Positions 6,953-15,907 of a stretch of 25,183 nucleotides of DNA are shown in pieces (the first letter of the stretch is position 1; every line of letters starts with the position of its first letter). Source of the stretch: CAZCDS01 sp964497585 (lineage in GTDB: Bacteria; Desulfobacterota; Desulfomonilia; Desulfomonilales; Desulfomonilaceae). The notes under the pieces were generated by a model. It searched no databases. It saw nothing but the letters and a program-made list of their open reading frames with translations, and was not told the origin of the DNA. The DNA lies in contig CAZCDS010000085.1 in the NCBI GenBank assembly GCA_964497585.1, positions 1 to 25,183 of the forward strand, given 5' to 3'. The position numbers were made by a program, and so were the translations under genes.

Positions 6953-8857
6953 CTAGGCAGTTTCTGCAGAGCCTTCCTGTGTCCAGCCTCTCTCATGGTA
7001 GTAATCGTGAACGAGTTGCAGCAAATCCTTCCCTTCCAGCAGGGTCGTGCCGAAGTAGTCTCTGAGAAGGAGCGCTTCACCATCCGGGCCTTTCATGGGT
7101 TTGAACCAGATCCTGGGAGGCCGGTCATCATCAGGTCCGAAGCCTTCCCGTTGGTTGAGCGCTTTGAGAAGATCCCAGATTCTCCCGGCCGATTCCCGCA
7201 GATGGTGTTCTTCCACCTGAAACCCGGTAATCGCGAAGAACAGTTGCTGACACAGGTCGTAGCTGTAGAACCGGTTCACGAAGTGTCTGTTGCAGAGGCC
7301 CAGACTGCTCAAGATCGTATACCAATCTTCCGAGTACCGGGTCATCCGCCCTACGTTAAAGCCCAGAGGAGAATCCATAATTCGGTCAATGGCCTTATCG
7401 TCGGCTCCCATCCGATTGAGATGGCGACGGAACAGCGGGAGGTTGTCCGGCGGCTGGCCGGGCACATAGGTAGGTGAACCTCCACTCGCCGATCGAGGAC
7501 CCTTCAAGGAAACGATCTGTTCAAATTCCATGGTTCCCAGGCCGACAAGACGGGGATCCCAAATCACATCACAGTCTTTTACGATGGGCGCATGATCTCC
7601 GGATTCGCCGCCGAGGTCTTCAAGGACCGCTCGCCATCCCTGGGCAAGGATATCCGCGGCTCCCTTCCTTGCCGCGATTGCATCGGCCCACAGATTGAGT
7701 GACTCGAAGTCTCGTTTCAACGGAAGTCCAAAACGGTCAGGATCGCACACGCCCAACTCGGACATGGCAATCAGAAAATCCAGCAGCTTGCCGAAGGTAA
7801 ACATATCCAATCCCAATCGATCCAACTTGTCGACCGTTCGGAGGCCGGCGGTTTTATCGGAAGGGCTGTTGAGATCGAAGACGTGCCCGAACAGGGCACT
7901 GTTCAGGTATGAGGTCGTAACGGTGGTGAATCCCTTGTGAGGGCCTTCCACCACCTCGAGTTGATCCTTATCGGGCGTAAAGCAACCGGGACATCCCAGG
8001 CGCTTCACCTTCAGGCTCCCATAGACCTCGGGACCGTAGAGCTCCGTTGCCCTTTCGGCAGAGAACCGCTCGCTGAAGTTCCCACAGACAAAAAGTTGTT
8101 GAACATAATTATCCCAGTTCTCCATGATTCCCAGTTGCAGTACGCGCCGGTGGTTCTTGAATCTCTTGAGCCTTTCACGCATTTCTCCGAGCAGTCTTTT
8201 CAACGTCCCCGGATCGTGTACCGCGGGACGACCGTCGCCGACTGCGACTATGGCTTTGAGGTTCTTTGAGCCCATAATTGCGCCGAGCCCTCCACGACCT
8301 ATCGTGGATGCCTTGTCCACGAGGGCGAGAGAAAAGGCCACCATGTTTTCCCCTGCCGGACCGATGGCAATCACACTCCCTTTGGGCCCGGCATGTGATG
8401 CTTTCAGTGCATCCGTGGTCTCAAAGATATCGCAGCCCTGCACATCCCGGGCGTCAACGAGCGAGGCCCCGCGCTCGTGAATAATCATGGCAACGGGCCT
8501 GGTTGCCCTACCGGTGATAATTACGTGGTCGAAACCCGCGCCTTTAAGGTTCAGGGCGAAACGCATGGATCCCACCGATTCCGAGATGGTTCCGTTAAGG
8601 GGAAAGCGCGTCGTGGCTACAAGCTTGGCCGCGCCGGGCACGCCTGTGGCTACCAGAGGACCTGCTCCCAGTATGATAGGGTTGCCGGGGGAAAGGGGAT
8701 CCGTGCCTGTTTCATAGATCTGTTGCATCAGGCGGGCATTCATACCGAGGCCACCCACATACTCCCTGGCGGCATCGGAATCGAGGTGTTCTTCCGTGAA
8801 GTCGCCCGAGGTCAGGTCGACACGAAGGGTCTTTCCCATGTAACCTGGAGCGTTCAT
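6953..8857 (-). CDS. Tungsten aldehyde:ferredoxin oxidoreductase family protein
   Basis: The 634-aa product belongs to the AOR family, which uses a tungstopterin and one [4Fe-4S] cluster to interconvert aldehydes or other carbonyl compounds and acids, with ferredoxin. Family landmarks: an N-terminal GKTLRVDLTSG segment, GAAKLVATTRFPLNG (75-89), GSMRFALNLKGAGFD (96-110), GPAGEN (166-171), and RGGLGAIMGSKNLKAI (188-203). The cluster motif normally reads C-x2-C-x3-C with a distant fourth Cys. Here it is C289-P-G-C292-F-T-P-D296, so the third ligand is aspartate; the distant Cys is present (C522 in SSLGLC). The usual RGxxH segment reads KGPRSASGGSPTY, with no histidine. The ATG overlaps the dehydrogenase stop (ATGA), and GGAGG lies five bases upstream. 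The substrate is unknown; the coupled acyl-CoA dehydrogenase suggests acyl or alicyclic carbon metabolism. Confidence 0.9.
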   Translation of the reverse strand: MNAPGYMGKTLRVDLTSGDFTEEHLDSDAAREYVGGLGMNARLMQQIYETGTDPLSPGNPIILGAGPLVATGVPGAAKLVATTRFPLNGTISESVGSMRFALNLKGAGFDHVIITGRATRPVAMIIHERGASLVDARDVQGCDIFETTDALKASHAGPKGSVIAIGPAGENMVAFSLALVDKASTIGRGGLGAIMGSKNLKAIVAVGDGRPAVHDPGTLKRLLGEMRERLKRFKNHRRVLQLGIMENWDNYVQQLFVCGNFSERFSAERATELYGPEVYGSLKVKRLGCPGCFTPDKDQLEVVEGPHKGFTTVTTSYLNSALFGHVFDLNSPSDKTAGLRTVDKLDRLGLDMFTFGKLLDFLIAMSELGVCDPDRFGLPLKRDFESLNLWADAIAARKGAADILAQGWRAVLEDLGGESGDHAPIVKDCDVIWDPRLVGLGTMEFEQIVSLKGPRSASGGSPTYVPGQPPDNLPLFRRHLNRMGADDKAIDRIMDSPLGFNVGRMTRYSEDWYTILSSLGLCNRHFVNRFYSYDLCQQLFFAITGFQVEEHHLRESAGRIWDLLKALNQREGFGPDDDRPPRIWFKPMKGPDGEALLLRDYFGTTLLEGKDLLQLVHDYYHERGWTQEGSAETA

Positions 8858-10038
8858 CGCTCCCTCCCCAGGTTCTTCGCGATGAGCTGCGTCAGAAGCT
8901 CATTTGGACCCAAAAAGATCTGGACGATCTTGGCATCGCGCATATACTTTTCCACGGGATATTCCTTGGAATACCCGTAGGAGCCCATGACCTGTACGCA
9001 TTGGGTGGTAACGTCCATGGCCATGTTCGTGGCAAAGACCTTGGCCATATCGGAGAACCTTGCCCGGTCCGGATGTCGATTGATGTTTGCCCACGCGGAG
9101 CGGTAGACCAACAGCCGGGCAGCATCAATATTTGTAGCCATTTTCGCGAACATATCCGCGATCAGGCTATGCTCGATGAGGGGTTTGCCGCCTACCACTC
9201 GTTCTGTGCAGTACCCCAGGGCATACTCGAACGCGCCGCGCGCGATCCCAACGGATATCATTCCTCCGCCAACCCGATTGTAGATCAGGGTTCTTTGCAG
9301 GATTTTGGTTCCATCCCCAATCTTACCGAGGAGATTCTTCCTGGGCACCCGGACATTGTCAAACATAACCTGGGAATTCCGATCGGCATGCATCCCCATC
9401 TTAGGTTCCGGTTTGCCGAAGGACAGCCCGTCACGATCCTTCTCCACCACCACCAGGCATGACCCTTCATCGCCGAGGTTCGGGTCTACCGTCCCGACGA
9501 CCACGTAAAGATAGGCAATCCCCGCGTTACTCGGCCACGCTTTGGTTCCATTGATGACGAGATCCTCTCCATCCTCCGTGACAATGGTACGGCATGTGCG
9601 AAGTTCCATGCGGGGGTCCTCGATATCCGCCCCTGACGGAGGCTCGGTCATGCATATGGCGCCCAGATTCGCGTCAGTCCTTGATGCCAGAGGCCGCAAG
9701 AACCATTCCCGTTGTTCGGAGTTCGCGGCAATGATTATGGGTGTCATCGCAAACCAGGTGTCGCCGATGGCTGTGGCTACACCACCATCAACTGCCGCAA
9801 ACTCTTCGAGAATGATCATAACATCGAGGTTGTTCCCGTTTGAGCCGCCATATTTTTCTTCGATGGGGAAACCGAGCAGCCCTATCTTGGCTGCTTCCAA
9901 GAAAATCTTGTCCACATACTTGCCTTCGGCATAGTCTGCCTCAAACCGATCGCGAACAGGCAGAATCTCCTTCTGGGCAAACTTTGCGGCTGTTTCCCTT
10001 ACAATCGTTCGCTCTTCCGACAGTTGAAAATTCAGCAT
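8854..10038 (-). CDS. Acyl-CoA dehydrogenase family protein, atypical active site
   Basis: The 394-aa FAD enzyme has the full family fold: an N-terminal helical domain (FQLSEERTIVRETAAKFA), a middle beta domain with the FAD/substrate motif MTEPPSGADIED (130-141) and the flavin loop WPSNAGIAYLYVVV (168-181), and a C-terminal helical domain. The usual catalytic glutamate sits in Y-E-G-T near the C-terminus; here the segment is IFLGPNELL, with Leu376 in that place. The alternative glutamate used by isovaleryl- and long-chain enzymes precedes an arginine; here that position is Asn254 (IYNRVGGG). Asp93 (IGDTWF) lies where some alicyclic acyl-CoA dehydrogenases are thought to place an aspartate base. 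The start is ATG 10038 with AGGAG nine bases upstream. It is the first gene of a two-gene operon with the AOR. Oxidation of an unusual acyl-CoA is the best guess. Confidence 0.9.
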   Translation of the reverse strand: MLNFQLSEERTIVRETAAKFAQKEILPVRDRFEADYAEGKYVDKIFLEAAKIGLLGFPIEEKYGGSNGNNLDVMIILEEFAAVDGGVATAIGDTWFAMTPIIIAANSEQREWFLRPLASRTDANLGAICMTEPPSGADIEDPRMELRTCRTIVTEDGEDLVINGTKAWPSNAGIAYLYVVVGTVDPNLGDEGSCLVVVEKDRDGLSFGKPEPKMGMHADRNSQVMFDNVRVPRKNLLGKIGDGTKILQRTLIYNRVGGGMISVGIARGAFEYALGYCTERVVGGKPLIEHSLIADMFAKMATNIDAARLLVYRSAWANINRHPDRARFSDMAKVFATNMAMDVTTQCVQVMGSYGYSKEYPVEKYMRDAKIVQIFLGPNELLTQLIAKNLGRER

Positions 10039-10727
10039 GATGTATCACTCCTGGGAAAATTGAACCACAATGGACTCGGCCGATAGGTCCGGCTCCGTAG
10101 ATGAGGAGAACGGGGATTATGCCGCGATCGCGGGGTGCGGGTGGTTTTGGACCGAAGACCGGCCATCCCATGGCTTTCGACCACCGAATCCGCGCGGACG
10201 CGTTTCTGAGCACAGGCCAGGGATTCCAATTCCCACCGTTGTGTCGGATCAGCGGCTCTTTCCCGGATTTGAGCGTACCACAGCCTCGACCCCGCAGTCA
10301 ACGGCAATGCCGGGCCTCTGTCTTCACCGCAAGAACTCGCGGTAGTGGTGGCCCGGAGCAAATGCTGAAGCCGCATGCAGCAGCCCCGTGCTGGCGTGGT
10401 AGGATACTATCGAGCCGCCCTTGTCAGACACTTGAGTTGCGGAGACACCGTGCCTGATTCCTTGTCAGGATGAGGAGTTGTGCCGTACTCAGACTTTGGC
10501 GAGATCGGTGCGAGGCAAGCTCCAGGCTTGCCGCTCCCTGCAACGCAACGAGGTAGTCGTCGCCCCGAACGCGACGTCGGCCCGTGAGGAAGTGATGACT
10601 TCCCCTCGAAGCTCGAAGCGGCCATGGACAGATGAATGGGGCGCCGAGAAGCTGCTCCGAACCGCTCGTCGCGAGACTCCGTAAGTAAACATATTGCCGG
10701 CAGCTTCTTACGCGGCGCTTCTCAGCG
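10039..10727. other. Non-coding stretch upstream of the dehydrogenase operon
   Basis: No gene is supported in 689 bases. The promoter of the dehydrogenase/AOR operon should lie near 10050-10300, but I see no convincing -35/-10 pair. Near the right end, just past the stop of the transporter gene, overlapping inverted repeats occur: AGAAGCTGC (10647-10655) against GCAGCTTCT (10700-10708), and GCGCCGAGAAGC (10641-10652) against GCTTCTCAGCG (10717-10727, one mismatch). These could give alternative RNA folds at the end of the transporter message. Confidence 0.5.
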
Positions 10728-11981
10728 TCATGCGGCCTTTCGTTTGAAAAGCAGGGGCACCAGACATACCACGGCCACCGCACTACTCAACGCTCCCGCC
10801 AGGAGGACGGTGCCGTATCCAAGATTGTGTCCCAGAAGCCCCGCTGCGAAGGCTGAGATGACACTGGAAATAGCAGTGGCAGCGTTGAAGAACCCCAGTG
10901 CCTCACCTTCTTCAAAGGTAGCCAACTGAGCTACCCAAGCCGTTCCCCCTACCATCAGGGGAGACCATGCGATTGGGATAGGAATGTACACGAAGGGAAC
11001 AATCCACCTGTTGAATCCCGTATCCCAGTAGGCAAGCAGGGTCATGAAGCTGAGGGACACCAGGGTCATGACAACTCCGATGAGAACCACCCATCCGTCT
11101 CCTATCTTCTTCCCTAAGGTTCCAGATGGGGCGTAGGCGAAGATTCCGATCGCCGCCCCAATCGCATAGTAGATTGACGACATGCGGTAAGAAACATTGA
11201 GGGCCTCTTTCATTACCAGCGGGAAAAGTGTCCCGAGGAGCCATGTGGCGAGCATGACGAAAAACCACCCCAAGATGAAGAGACCGTACGAGGAAAACCA
11301 CTCGCGAGCAAGGCTTCGCGAGTATTTTCCTACTGTCGCGTAGTATTTCGTCAGAATTGAAGACACCGATCGCTGAGGTTTGTGAAGTCGGTGCTGAAAG
11401 ACTTTCTCATGAGGCTCATGGTGCACCCGAGTGGTGGGCATTCTCAGGGAACCGAGAATTAGACCGGGTATCATGAGAAAACCAGATACCACAAGCCCGA
11501 ACTCAGGGCGGGATTGAAGGACTGACACCAGAACCAGTCCCCCGCACTGCCCGACACCATAGAATGTCTGGAGCCAGCCTATCCGTCGGTCCCATTCCGC
11601 CTTGGGCCTGAATTCAACGATGAACATGGCAGCAACAGTGTTCGTAGCTCCGGAACCGACTCCCTGGAGGAATGCCAGGGCCATCCAAAACCAGACCAGC
11701 GAAGTGAAGGGAAACAAACCCAGGCCCAGACCAAGAAGGACGTAACCAGCAAGATACGATGTTCTGTACACACCCAGCCTGTCCGTAATATTCCCTATGA
11801 GAGGAGCCAACATCTGGCCAATATAGAAGAAGGCTATGACAGTTCCAGCCTTGGCGGCATTACCAGCGTTATTCACGACTATTGGCATCAGTATGCCACC
11901 GGTCCCAAAGACAACGGCTGCCTGGAACGCATAACCCGTGTACCAGAGTTCTGAAAGACGAAACAGTGACAGGTTCCTCAT
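10728..11981 (-). CDS. MFS transporter
   Basis: The 417-aa membrane protein has about 12 hydrophobic segments in two halves with a long basic central loop (around 195-230, rich in H, R and K). The signature loop between segments 2 and 3 reads GNITDRLGVYR, close to the MFS G-x3-D-R-x-G-R pattern. Early segments are TGGILMPIVV and AGTVIAFFYIGQMLAPL; the C-terminal half has WVVLIGVVMTLVSLSF and later AISSVISAFAAGLLGHN. No substrate-defining motif is recognisable. The gene follows the exported amidotransferase-domain gene on the same strand after 62 bases, so the two may form one operon, and the transporter could move the product or substrate of that protein (inference). The ribosome site before ATG 11981 is weak (AGG-rich). 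Confidence 0.88.
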   Translation of the reverse strand: MRNLSLFRLSELWYTGYAFQAAVVFGTGGILMPIVVNNAGNAAKAGTVIAFFYIGQMLAPLIGNITDRLGVYRTSYLAGYVLLGLGLGLFPFTSLVWFWMALAFLQGVGSGATNTVAAMFIVEFRPKAEWDRRIGWLQTFYGVGQCGGLVLVSVLQSRPEFGLVVSGFLMIPGLILGSLRMPTTRVHHEPHEKVFQHRLHKPQRSVSSILTKYYATVGKYSRSLAREWFSSYGLFILGWFFVMLATWLLGTLFPLVMKEALNVSYRMSSIYYAIGAAIGIFAYAPSGTLGKKIGDGWVVLIGVVMTLVSLSFMTLLAYWDTGFNRWIVPFVYIPIPIAWSPLMVGGTAWVAQLATFEEGEALGFFNAATAISSVISAFAAGLLGHNLGYGTVLLAGALSSAVAVVCLVPLLFKRKAA

Positions 11982-12043
11982 GTAAGCCTACCTGCTAAAT
12001 GTTGGAAGCCGTACAGTCGTCCAGAGCGAGAGATTTCCGAACT

Positions 12044-13540
12044 TCACTTGTGCGCCCTTTCAATGGCCATCTTAAGGAAGTTTACGAGGTACGGCTTTGC
12101 TTGATTGTAAGGCGCCTTGATTTCGGCGTGAAACTGTTCCCCGTAAAGCAGTTTCGCTGAACTCTTGAGACACTGGACATAGGTCGACTCTGCAATGACT
12201 TGGTAGTGGCGAGGGAGTCGCGCCACAGCCCAACTATGCACTTCCGGCGCGGTAAACGGGTTCGGCATGCCTTTGAAGATAGGGTCTTCCTTCACTATCC
12301 TCGTTTGTGTCGGATCTTTAAGCCGCACGCTGGAAATATCCGACCAGCCCATGGCTCGTACATTGGTGTACCCGTATGCGAGTACCGTCATCTGGTGTCC
12401 GCAACATATGCCGAGAATGGGAATGTCCGCGTGTCGCACGATTTCAAATTCACCATTATACTCGAACATGGGCATATTTGCGAAATAGGCGTTGTTGCCG
12501 CTCAGGACTAGGGCCACAGGCTTTCGTTTCAGCTTCTTGACCATCTCCAGAGAGACCTCGTAATGGGGTACCGTCACCGTGGCCAAACCGAGGTCAAGCC
12601 CCTCAATAAATTCTGCCAGTTCCGTAAAGGTATATCCGTTCTGTTGGTTTCCCACGATCAATACATAGTCCCTGTCAGGGGCCTCCGGTACGGGCGGCCT
12701 CCCGGGCGAGTACAGAGTGACTGCATTTATCTGAGGAGCGTATCCATGCCATGCCCTGATGAGGAGCCTAAGAAACCGCGTCTCAACTGGCTGGAACCGA
12801 AGAATGTTTCGGAACGTGTCATTGTCGATGACCTCGGTGCCACTGATGTCTCTCCAGGTGGTGAGATTGTCGCTCGCCTGCCAAATGAAATCCTTCAGCC
12901 AACCATCACCGACTTTGCCTTCCTCCCACGAAGGATTGGACAGCATCCAGACGCGAGACACCTCCCAACGTTTACCCAGATCGAATATCACCCATTGGGT
13001 TGGATCCCCCGGAGGTGTCGCCTGCCAGAAGGTAACCTGGCCCGGGTCGTCCAGGTCCATTATATTCTTCGCATTGAACCCACTTGACGTAACTACGCTT
13101 TTCACCGGAATCCGCACCAGGTTCATAAACGAGTCATCCGACTCGGTGTCAACAAAAAAACGTGAGGTGCTCCACGGCCCCCTTTCCCCCGTAGCATCGA
13201 CGGCTCTCACTCGCCAGTAGTACCGAGTCTTGTCATCGAGAGCATGCTTGTTTTTCACGGAGAAGCTTGTGACCTTCTTCGTTTCTTCAGGGATGTCTCT
13301 ATACTCGATAAGTCCCTTACTGGAAAACGTTGGAACCTTGTCGAGCTGAATAACGTACGTCCTCGGAGCAGTTCCACCCGATGCACTGAAGAATGAAAGG
13401 AGCGGTTGTCGTGTCGTGACAATGACATCAAAGCTCGGATTGTTAGTAAGCCTCGGCGCAGAGAGTGGGCCCGCAGCATGGATCAGCCCAGAAACTATCA
13501 CCAGTCCCAGTATCGCTGGAATACACCGTAATCGGCACAT
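12044..13540 (-). CDS. Exported Fn3 / discoidin / glutamine-amidotransferase fusion
   Basis: Starting at ATG 13540 the protein has 498 aa. Residues 1-22 form a Sec signal peptide (basic start, ILGLVIVSGLI core, probable cleavage after IHA). Residues about 30-132 look like a fibronectin-III-type domain (TRYYWRVRAVD, RGPWSTSRFF). Residues about 148-280 fit an F5/8 type C (discoidin) beta-sandwich: WVIFDLGKRWEVSRVWM, WQASDNLTTWRDI, ETRFLRLLIRAW. Residues about 290-498 are a class I glutamine amidotransferase domain with the triad visible: nucleophile Cys379 in LGICCGHQ, and His471 and Glu473 in QFHAE. Class I amidotransferases normally supply ammonia to cytoplasmic synthases; one behind a signal peptide with carbohydrate- or ligand-binding domains is unusual. 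It may be a periplasmic or extracellular amidase or gamma-glutamyl hydrolase-like enzyme. A longer start at 13603 would bury the signal peptide, so it was not chosen. Confidence 0.85.
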   Translation of the reverse strand: MCRLRCIPAILGLVIVSGLIHAAGPLSAPRLTNNPSFDVIVTTRQPLLSFFSASGGTAPRTYVIQLDKVPTFSSKGLIEYRDIPEETKKVTSFSVKNKHALDDKTRYYWRVRAVDATGERGPWSTSRFFVDTESDDSFMNLVRIPVKSVVTSSGFNAKNIMDLDDPGQVTFWQATPPGDPTQWVIFDLGKRWEVSRVWMLSNPSWEEGKVGDGWLKDFIWQASDNLTTWRDISGTEVIDNDTFRNILRFQPVETRFLRLLIRAWHGYAPQINAVTLYSPGRPPVPEAPDRDYVLIVGNQQNGYTFTELAEFIEGLDLGLATVTVPHYEVSLEMVKKLKRKPVALVLSGNNAYFANMPMFEYNGEFEIVRHADIPILGICCGHQMTVLAYGYTNVRAMGWSDISSVRLKDPTQTRIVKEDPIFKGMPNPFTAPEVHSWAVARLPRHYQVIAESTYVQCLKSSAKLLYGEQFHAEIKAPYNQAKPYLVNFLKMAIERAHK

Positions 13541-13697
13541 GATCCCGGTCCCTTCGGTAGGATGACTGCGGCGCACGGTACCACACTTTCGCCTGAGACG
13601 CAAATCTTGATTCCGTTACGCTCGCGCGAAAGCCGATCTCACCGAGGGAAAGTCCAAGAAGAGCATGTTTCACGGAAGGAACTCTAGGATTGGCACA

Positions 13698-14051
13698 TTA
13701 CGGCTCAATGGGGCCGTCCCACATTTCGTAATCAAGTTCTCTAAGTAACTCCCTGGCCCTTTCCTCATCCTCGCGATCGACCTGAAATGTAACAGGATGA
13801 TAACCTGCCGGGCCGGGAAAAAGGCTTGACATTGCTGCACCTTGAGCTACGTACCAGATATTCGACCCCTCCAGCAACGATTTAACTACAGATATGAGTG
13901 CGGGATCGGCGGTCTCCAGAATTGTGACGATCTCACGTTCTGCGACGGTGGGCCCGACGTCAGGGGGAGGGTCATGAACAAGAGGGATTCCGCAGTCGAC
14001 GCATTCGTAGAATCCTTCAGAGTATTCGCATCCGCACTCGGGACAGAACAT
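13698..14051 (-). CDS. Zinc-ribbon plus DUF2007-like protein
   Basis: Translation from ATG 14051, with GGAGG five bases upstream, gives 117 aa. The first 25 residues form a zinc ribbon (FCPECGCEYSEGFYECVDCG, Cys 3, 6, 17 and 20). The rest resembles DUF2007, a putative signal-transducing domain: EIVTILETADPALISVVKSL, then a GSNIWYVAQG strand, and a closing VDREDEERARELLREL helix. Such proteins are soluble and their ligand is unknown. The gene stands alone, 157 bases before the amidotransferase-domain gene on the same strand. An upstream ATG six codons earlier is possible but has no better site. Confidence 0.82.
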   Translation of the reverse strand: MFCPECGCEYSEGFYECVDCGIPLVHDPPPDVGPTVAEREIVTILETADPALISVVKSLLEGSNIWYVAQGAAMSSLFPGPAGYHPVTFQVDREDEERARELLRELDYEMWDGPIEP

Positions 14052-14497
14052 GTCCACCTCCGCATGCAAAACCTACTCTTAACTACAATTTAAGGTAGCA
14101 CAAAACCGTACGGCCAGCAACTCTATGGCTCGGGAGCCTTAAAGTCTGATCTGGAATCCGGAATTCGCAGGATAGGCAATTCGGAAGAAATGACTCTTGT
14201 TTCGTTTCCGCGTACCAGATGCCTTTTCTTGCCTTCCCTTTGAGACTGGTCTCCCGTGCATCACGGTCCCCGCGTATAGTCAGCATGTCACTGACGATAG
14301 GGTTCGCTTGGCGGACGGTCCGCTCTTCCCGAGGAATTCCGTCGGTGACGAGGCCGGATTAAACGGAAGCGTCGGCCGCGAAATGTTACTTTTGGCCGTC
14401 CTTGGTGTAGAGTCTGAGGGATTGCGGAAGATCGGAAAAGACTGGAATAAAACTTCGTGAATTGACATTCTTGAGGTCGTGGTCGACGCAGGCGGGC
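14052..14497. other. Intergenic stretch, nothing recognised
   Basis: This stretch separates the zinc-ribbon gene from the end of the DHA2 transporter gene. Open frames on both strands show no family features. I see no repeat, terminator hairpin or promoter that I can defend. It should hold the zinc-ribbon gene promoter and the transporter's transcript end. Confidence 0.5.
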
Positions 14498-15907
14498 CTA
14501 GTGAGGCCCTTGAACCCTGTCGTTCGTCCCTTTTCCATGCCTTATTGTTCCTCTCGCAAGCGATATGAAAGCCCCAAAAATACAGAGCACGACACATATT
14601 GCGAAGACAATGCCGACGCTTTTCAAGAATGCCGGGTAAAGTTCAGGAGTTATCTGTGCCCGTCCCATGGTCAGCGACAAAACCAGCGTGGCAATTCCCA
14701 TGCTGAGCATCTGGCCGAGCATGCGCATGGCGCCGACCACCGCGGATGCAACGCCGTAGAATCTGTTTTCCACGGATCCCATGATCGCGTTCATGTTGGG
14801 TGAGGAGAAGAGGGCAAAGCCGAACCCAACTGCCAGGAGATCCAAAATGATGTACGTGACGCTGGTTTGAAAGCTCAAAAACGTCAACCCTAAGAGGCCG
14901 ACGGCAGTTACGGCCATTCCTATGGAAGCTATTTTTCGCGGCTCAATTGTATCTGAGAGCCTTCCCGCGACGGGCGACAATAGGGCCATGGTCAAAGGTT
15001 GAGCAACGAGCACGAGCCCGGCCGTGCTGGGCTCAAATCCTTTGATGTACTGCAAGTATAGGCTGAGCAGGAATGTTATAACAAACGTAGCACTGTAATT
15101 GAGCAGGGCGGCCAGACTTGAAAACGCGAATGCCCGGTTCGTGGTAAACAGTGTTATGTTGAGGACAGGGGATTCGACCTTCCGCTCCCATACAACGAAC
15201 ATGCCGAAAAACATGAACCCCGCGCACAAAATGCCCGCGCTCATGGCTGAAGGCAGGCCTGAAAGTCCGATCATGATTCCCGTTATTGCTGCCCCATAGA
15301 GGAAAGACCCCGTCACGTCCAATGCCTCCCCTCTCGCGTCGGCCCATTCAGACTTCAATCGGGTAACCGCCAAATAGATCGTGACGACTCCAAGTGGGAC
15401 CATCAATCCAAATACGCTTCGCCACCCGAACACGTGCGTTAGCACTCCGCCCAGGAAAGGTCCCAGAGATAGACCGATATAGACGGCGGCCACAGTGATT
15501 CCGATGGCCTTACCTCTTTCTCCGGGTGGAAATACTGAGGTCACAATCGCAATGCCGGTGGCGAAAATCATGGAGCCGCCCATCCCCTGGAGACTTCTGA
15601 AGGCGATGAGCATGGGACCGGTGACCGCCAGAGCAGACAGAAGCGAGGAAATCGTGAATACCGTCATGCCGGCGATATATATCCTTCTCCGTCCGAAGAT
15701 GTCGCTCGCCTTCCCAAAGGGAACCAGGAAAACCGCTGCGGAGAGAATATACGATGTTGCAACCCAGGCCAGCAGAACCGCATCGATATGGAAGTCTTTC
15801 TGGACGGCTGGAAGGGCCACGTTCACTGATGAGATCATGAGAGGAGTCAGAAAGGAACTCGACATACAAACAAAAAGGACTGCTCGCTTGGAGCTTTGAT
15901 CAGTCAC
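14498..15907 (-). CDS. DHA2-type (EmrB/QacA-like) MFS exporter
   Basis: The 469-aa protein has about 14 hydrophobic segments, the pattern of proton-driven drug exporters of the DHA2 group. Motif D1 near segment 1 reads SSVNVALPAVQKDF; motif A reads GKASDIFGRRRIY; motif B reads RSLQGMGGSM; motif C, which marks antiporters, reads GLSLGPFLGGVLT in segment 5. The second half repeats a weaker motif A (GRLSDTIEPRK). The start is GTG 15907 with GGAG seven bases upstream. No membrane-fusion (EmrA) or regulator gene lies beside it, so it probably works alone in the inner membrane. Substrates cannot be read from the sequence. Confidence 0.92.
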   Translation of the reverse strand: MTDQSSKRAVLFVCMSSSFLTPLMISSVNVALPAVQKDFHIDAVLLAWVATSYILSAAVFLVPFGKASDIFGRRRIYIAGMTVFTISSLLSALAVTGPMLIAFRSLQGMGGSMIFATGIAIVTSVFPPGERGKAIGITVAAVYIGLSLGPFLGGVLTHVFGWRSVFGLMVPLGVVTIYLAVTRLKSEWADARGEALDVTGSFLYGAAITGIMIGLSGLPSAMSAGILCAGFMFFGMFVVWERKVESPVLNITLFTTNRAFAFSSLAALLNYSATFVITFLLSLYLQYIKGFEPSTAGLVLVAQPLTMALLSPVAGRLSDTIEPRKIASIGMAVTAVGLLGLTFLSFQTSVTYIILDLLAVGFGFALFSSPNMNAIMGSVENRFYGVASAVVGAMRMLGQMLSMGIATLVLSLTMGRAQITPELYPAFLKSVGIVFAICVVLCIFGAFISLARGTIRHGKGTNDRVQGPH

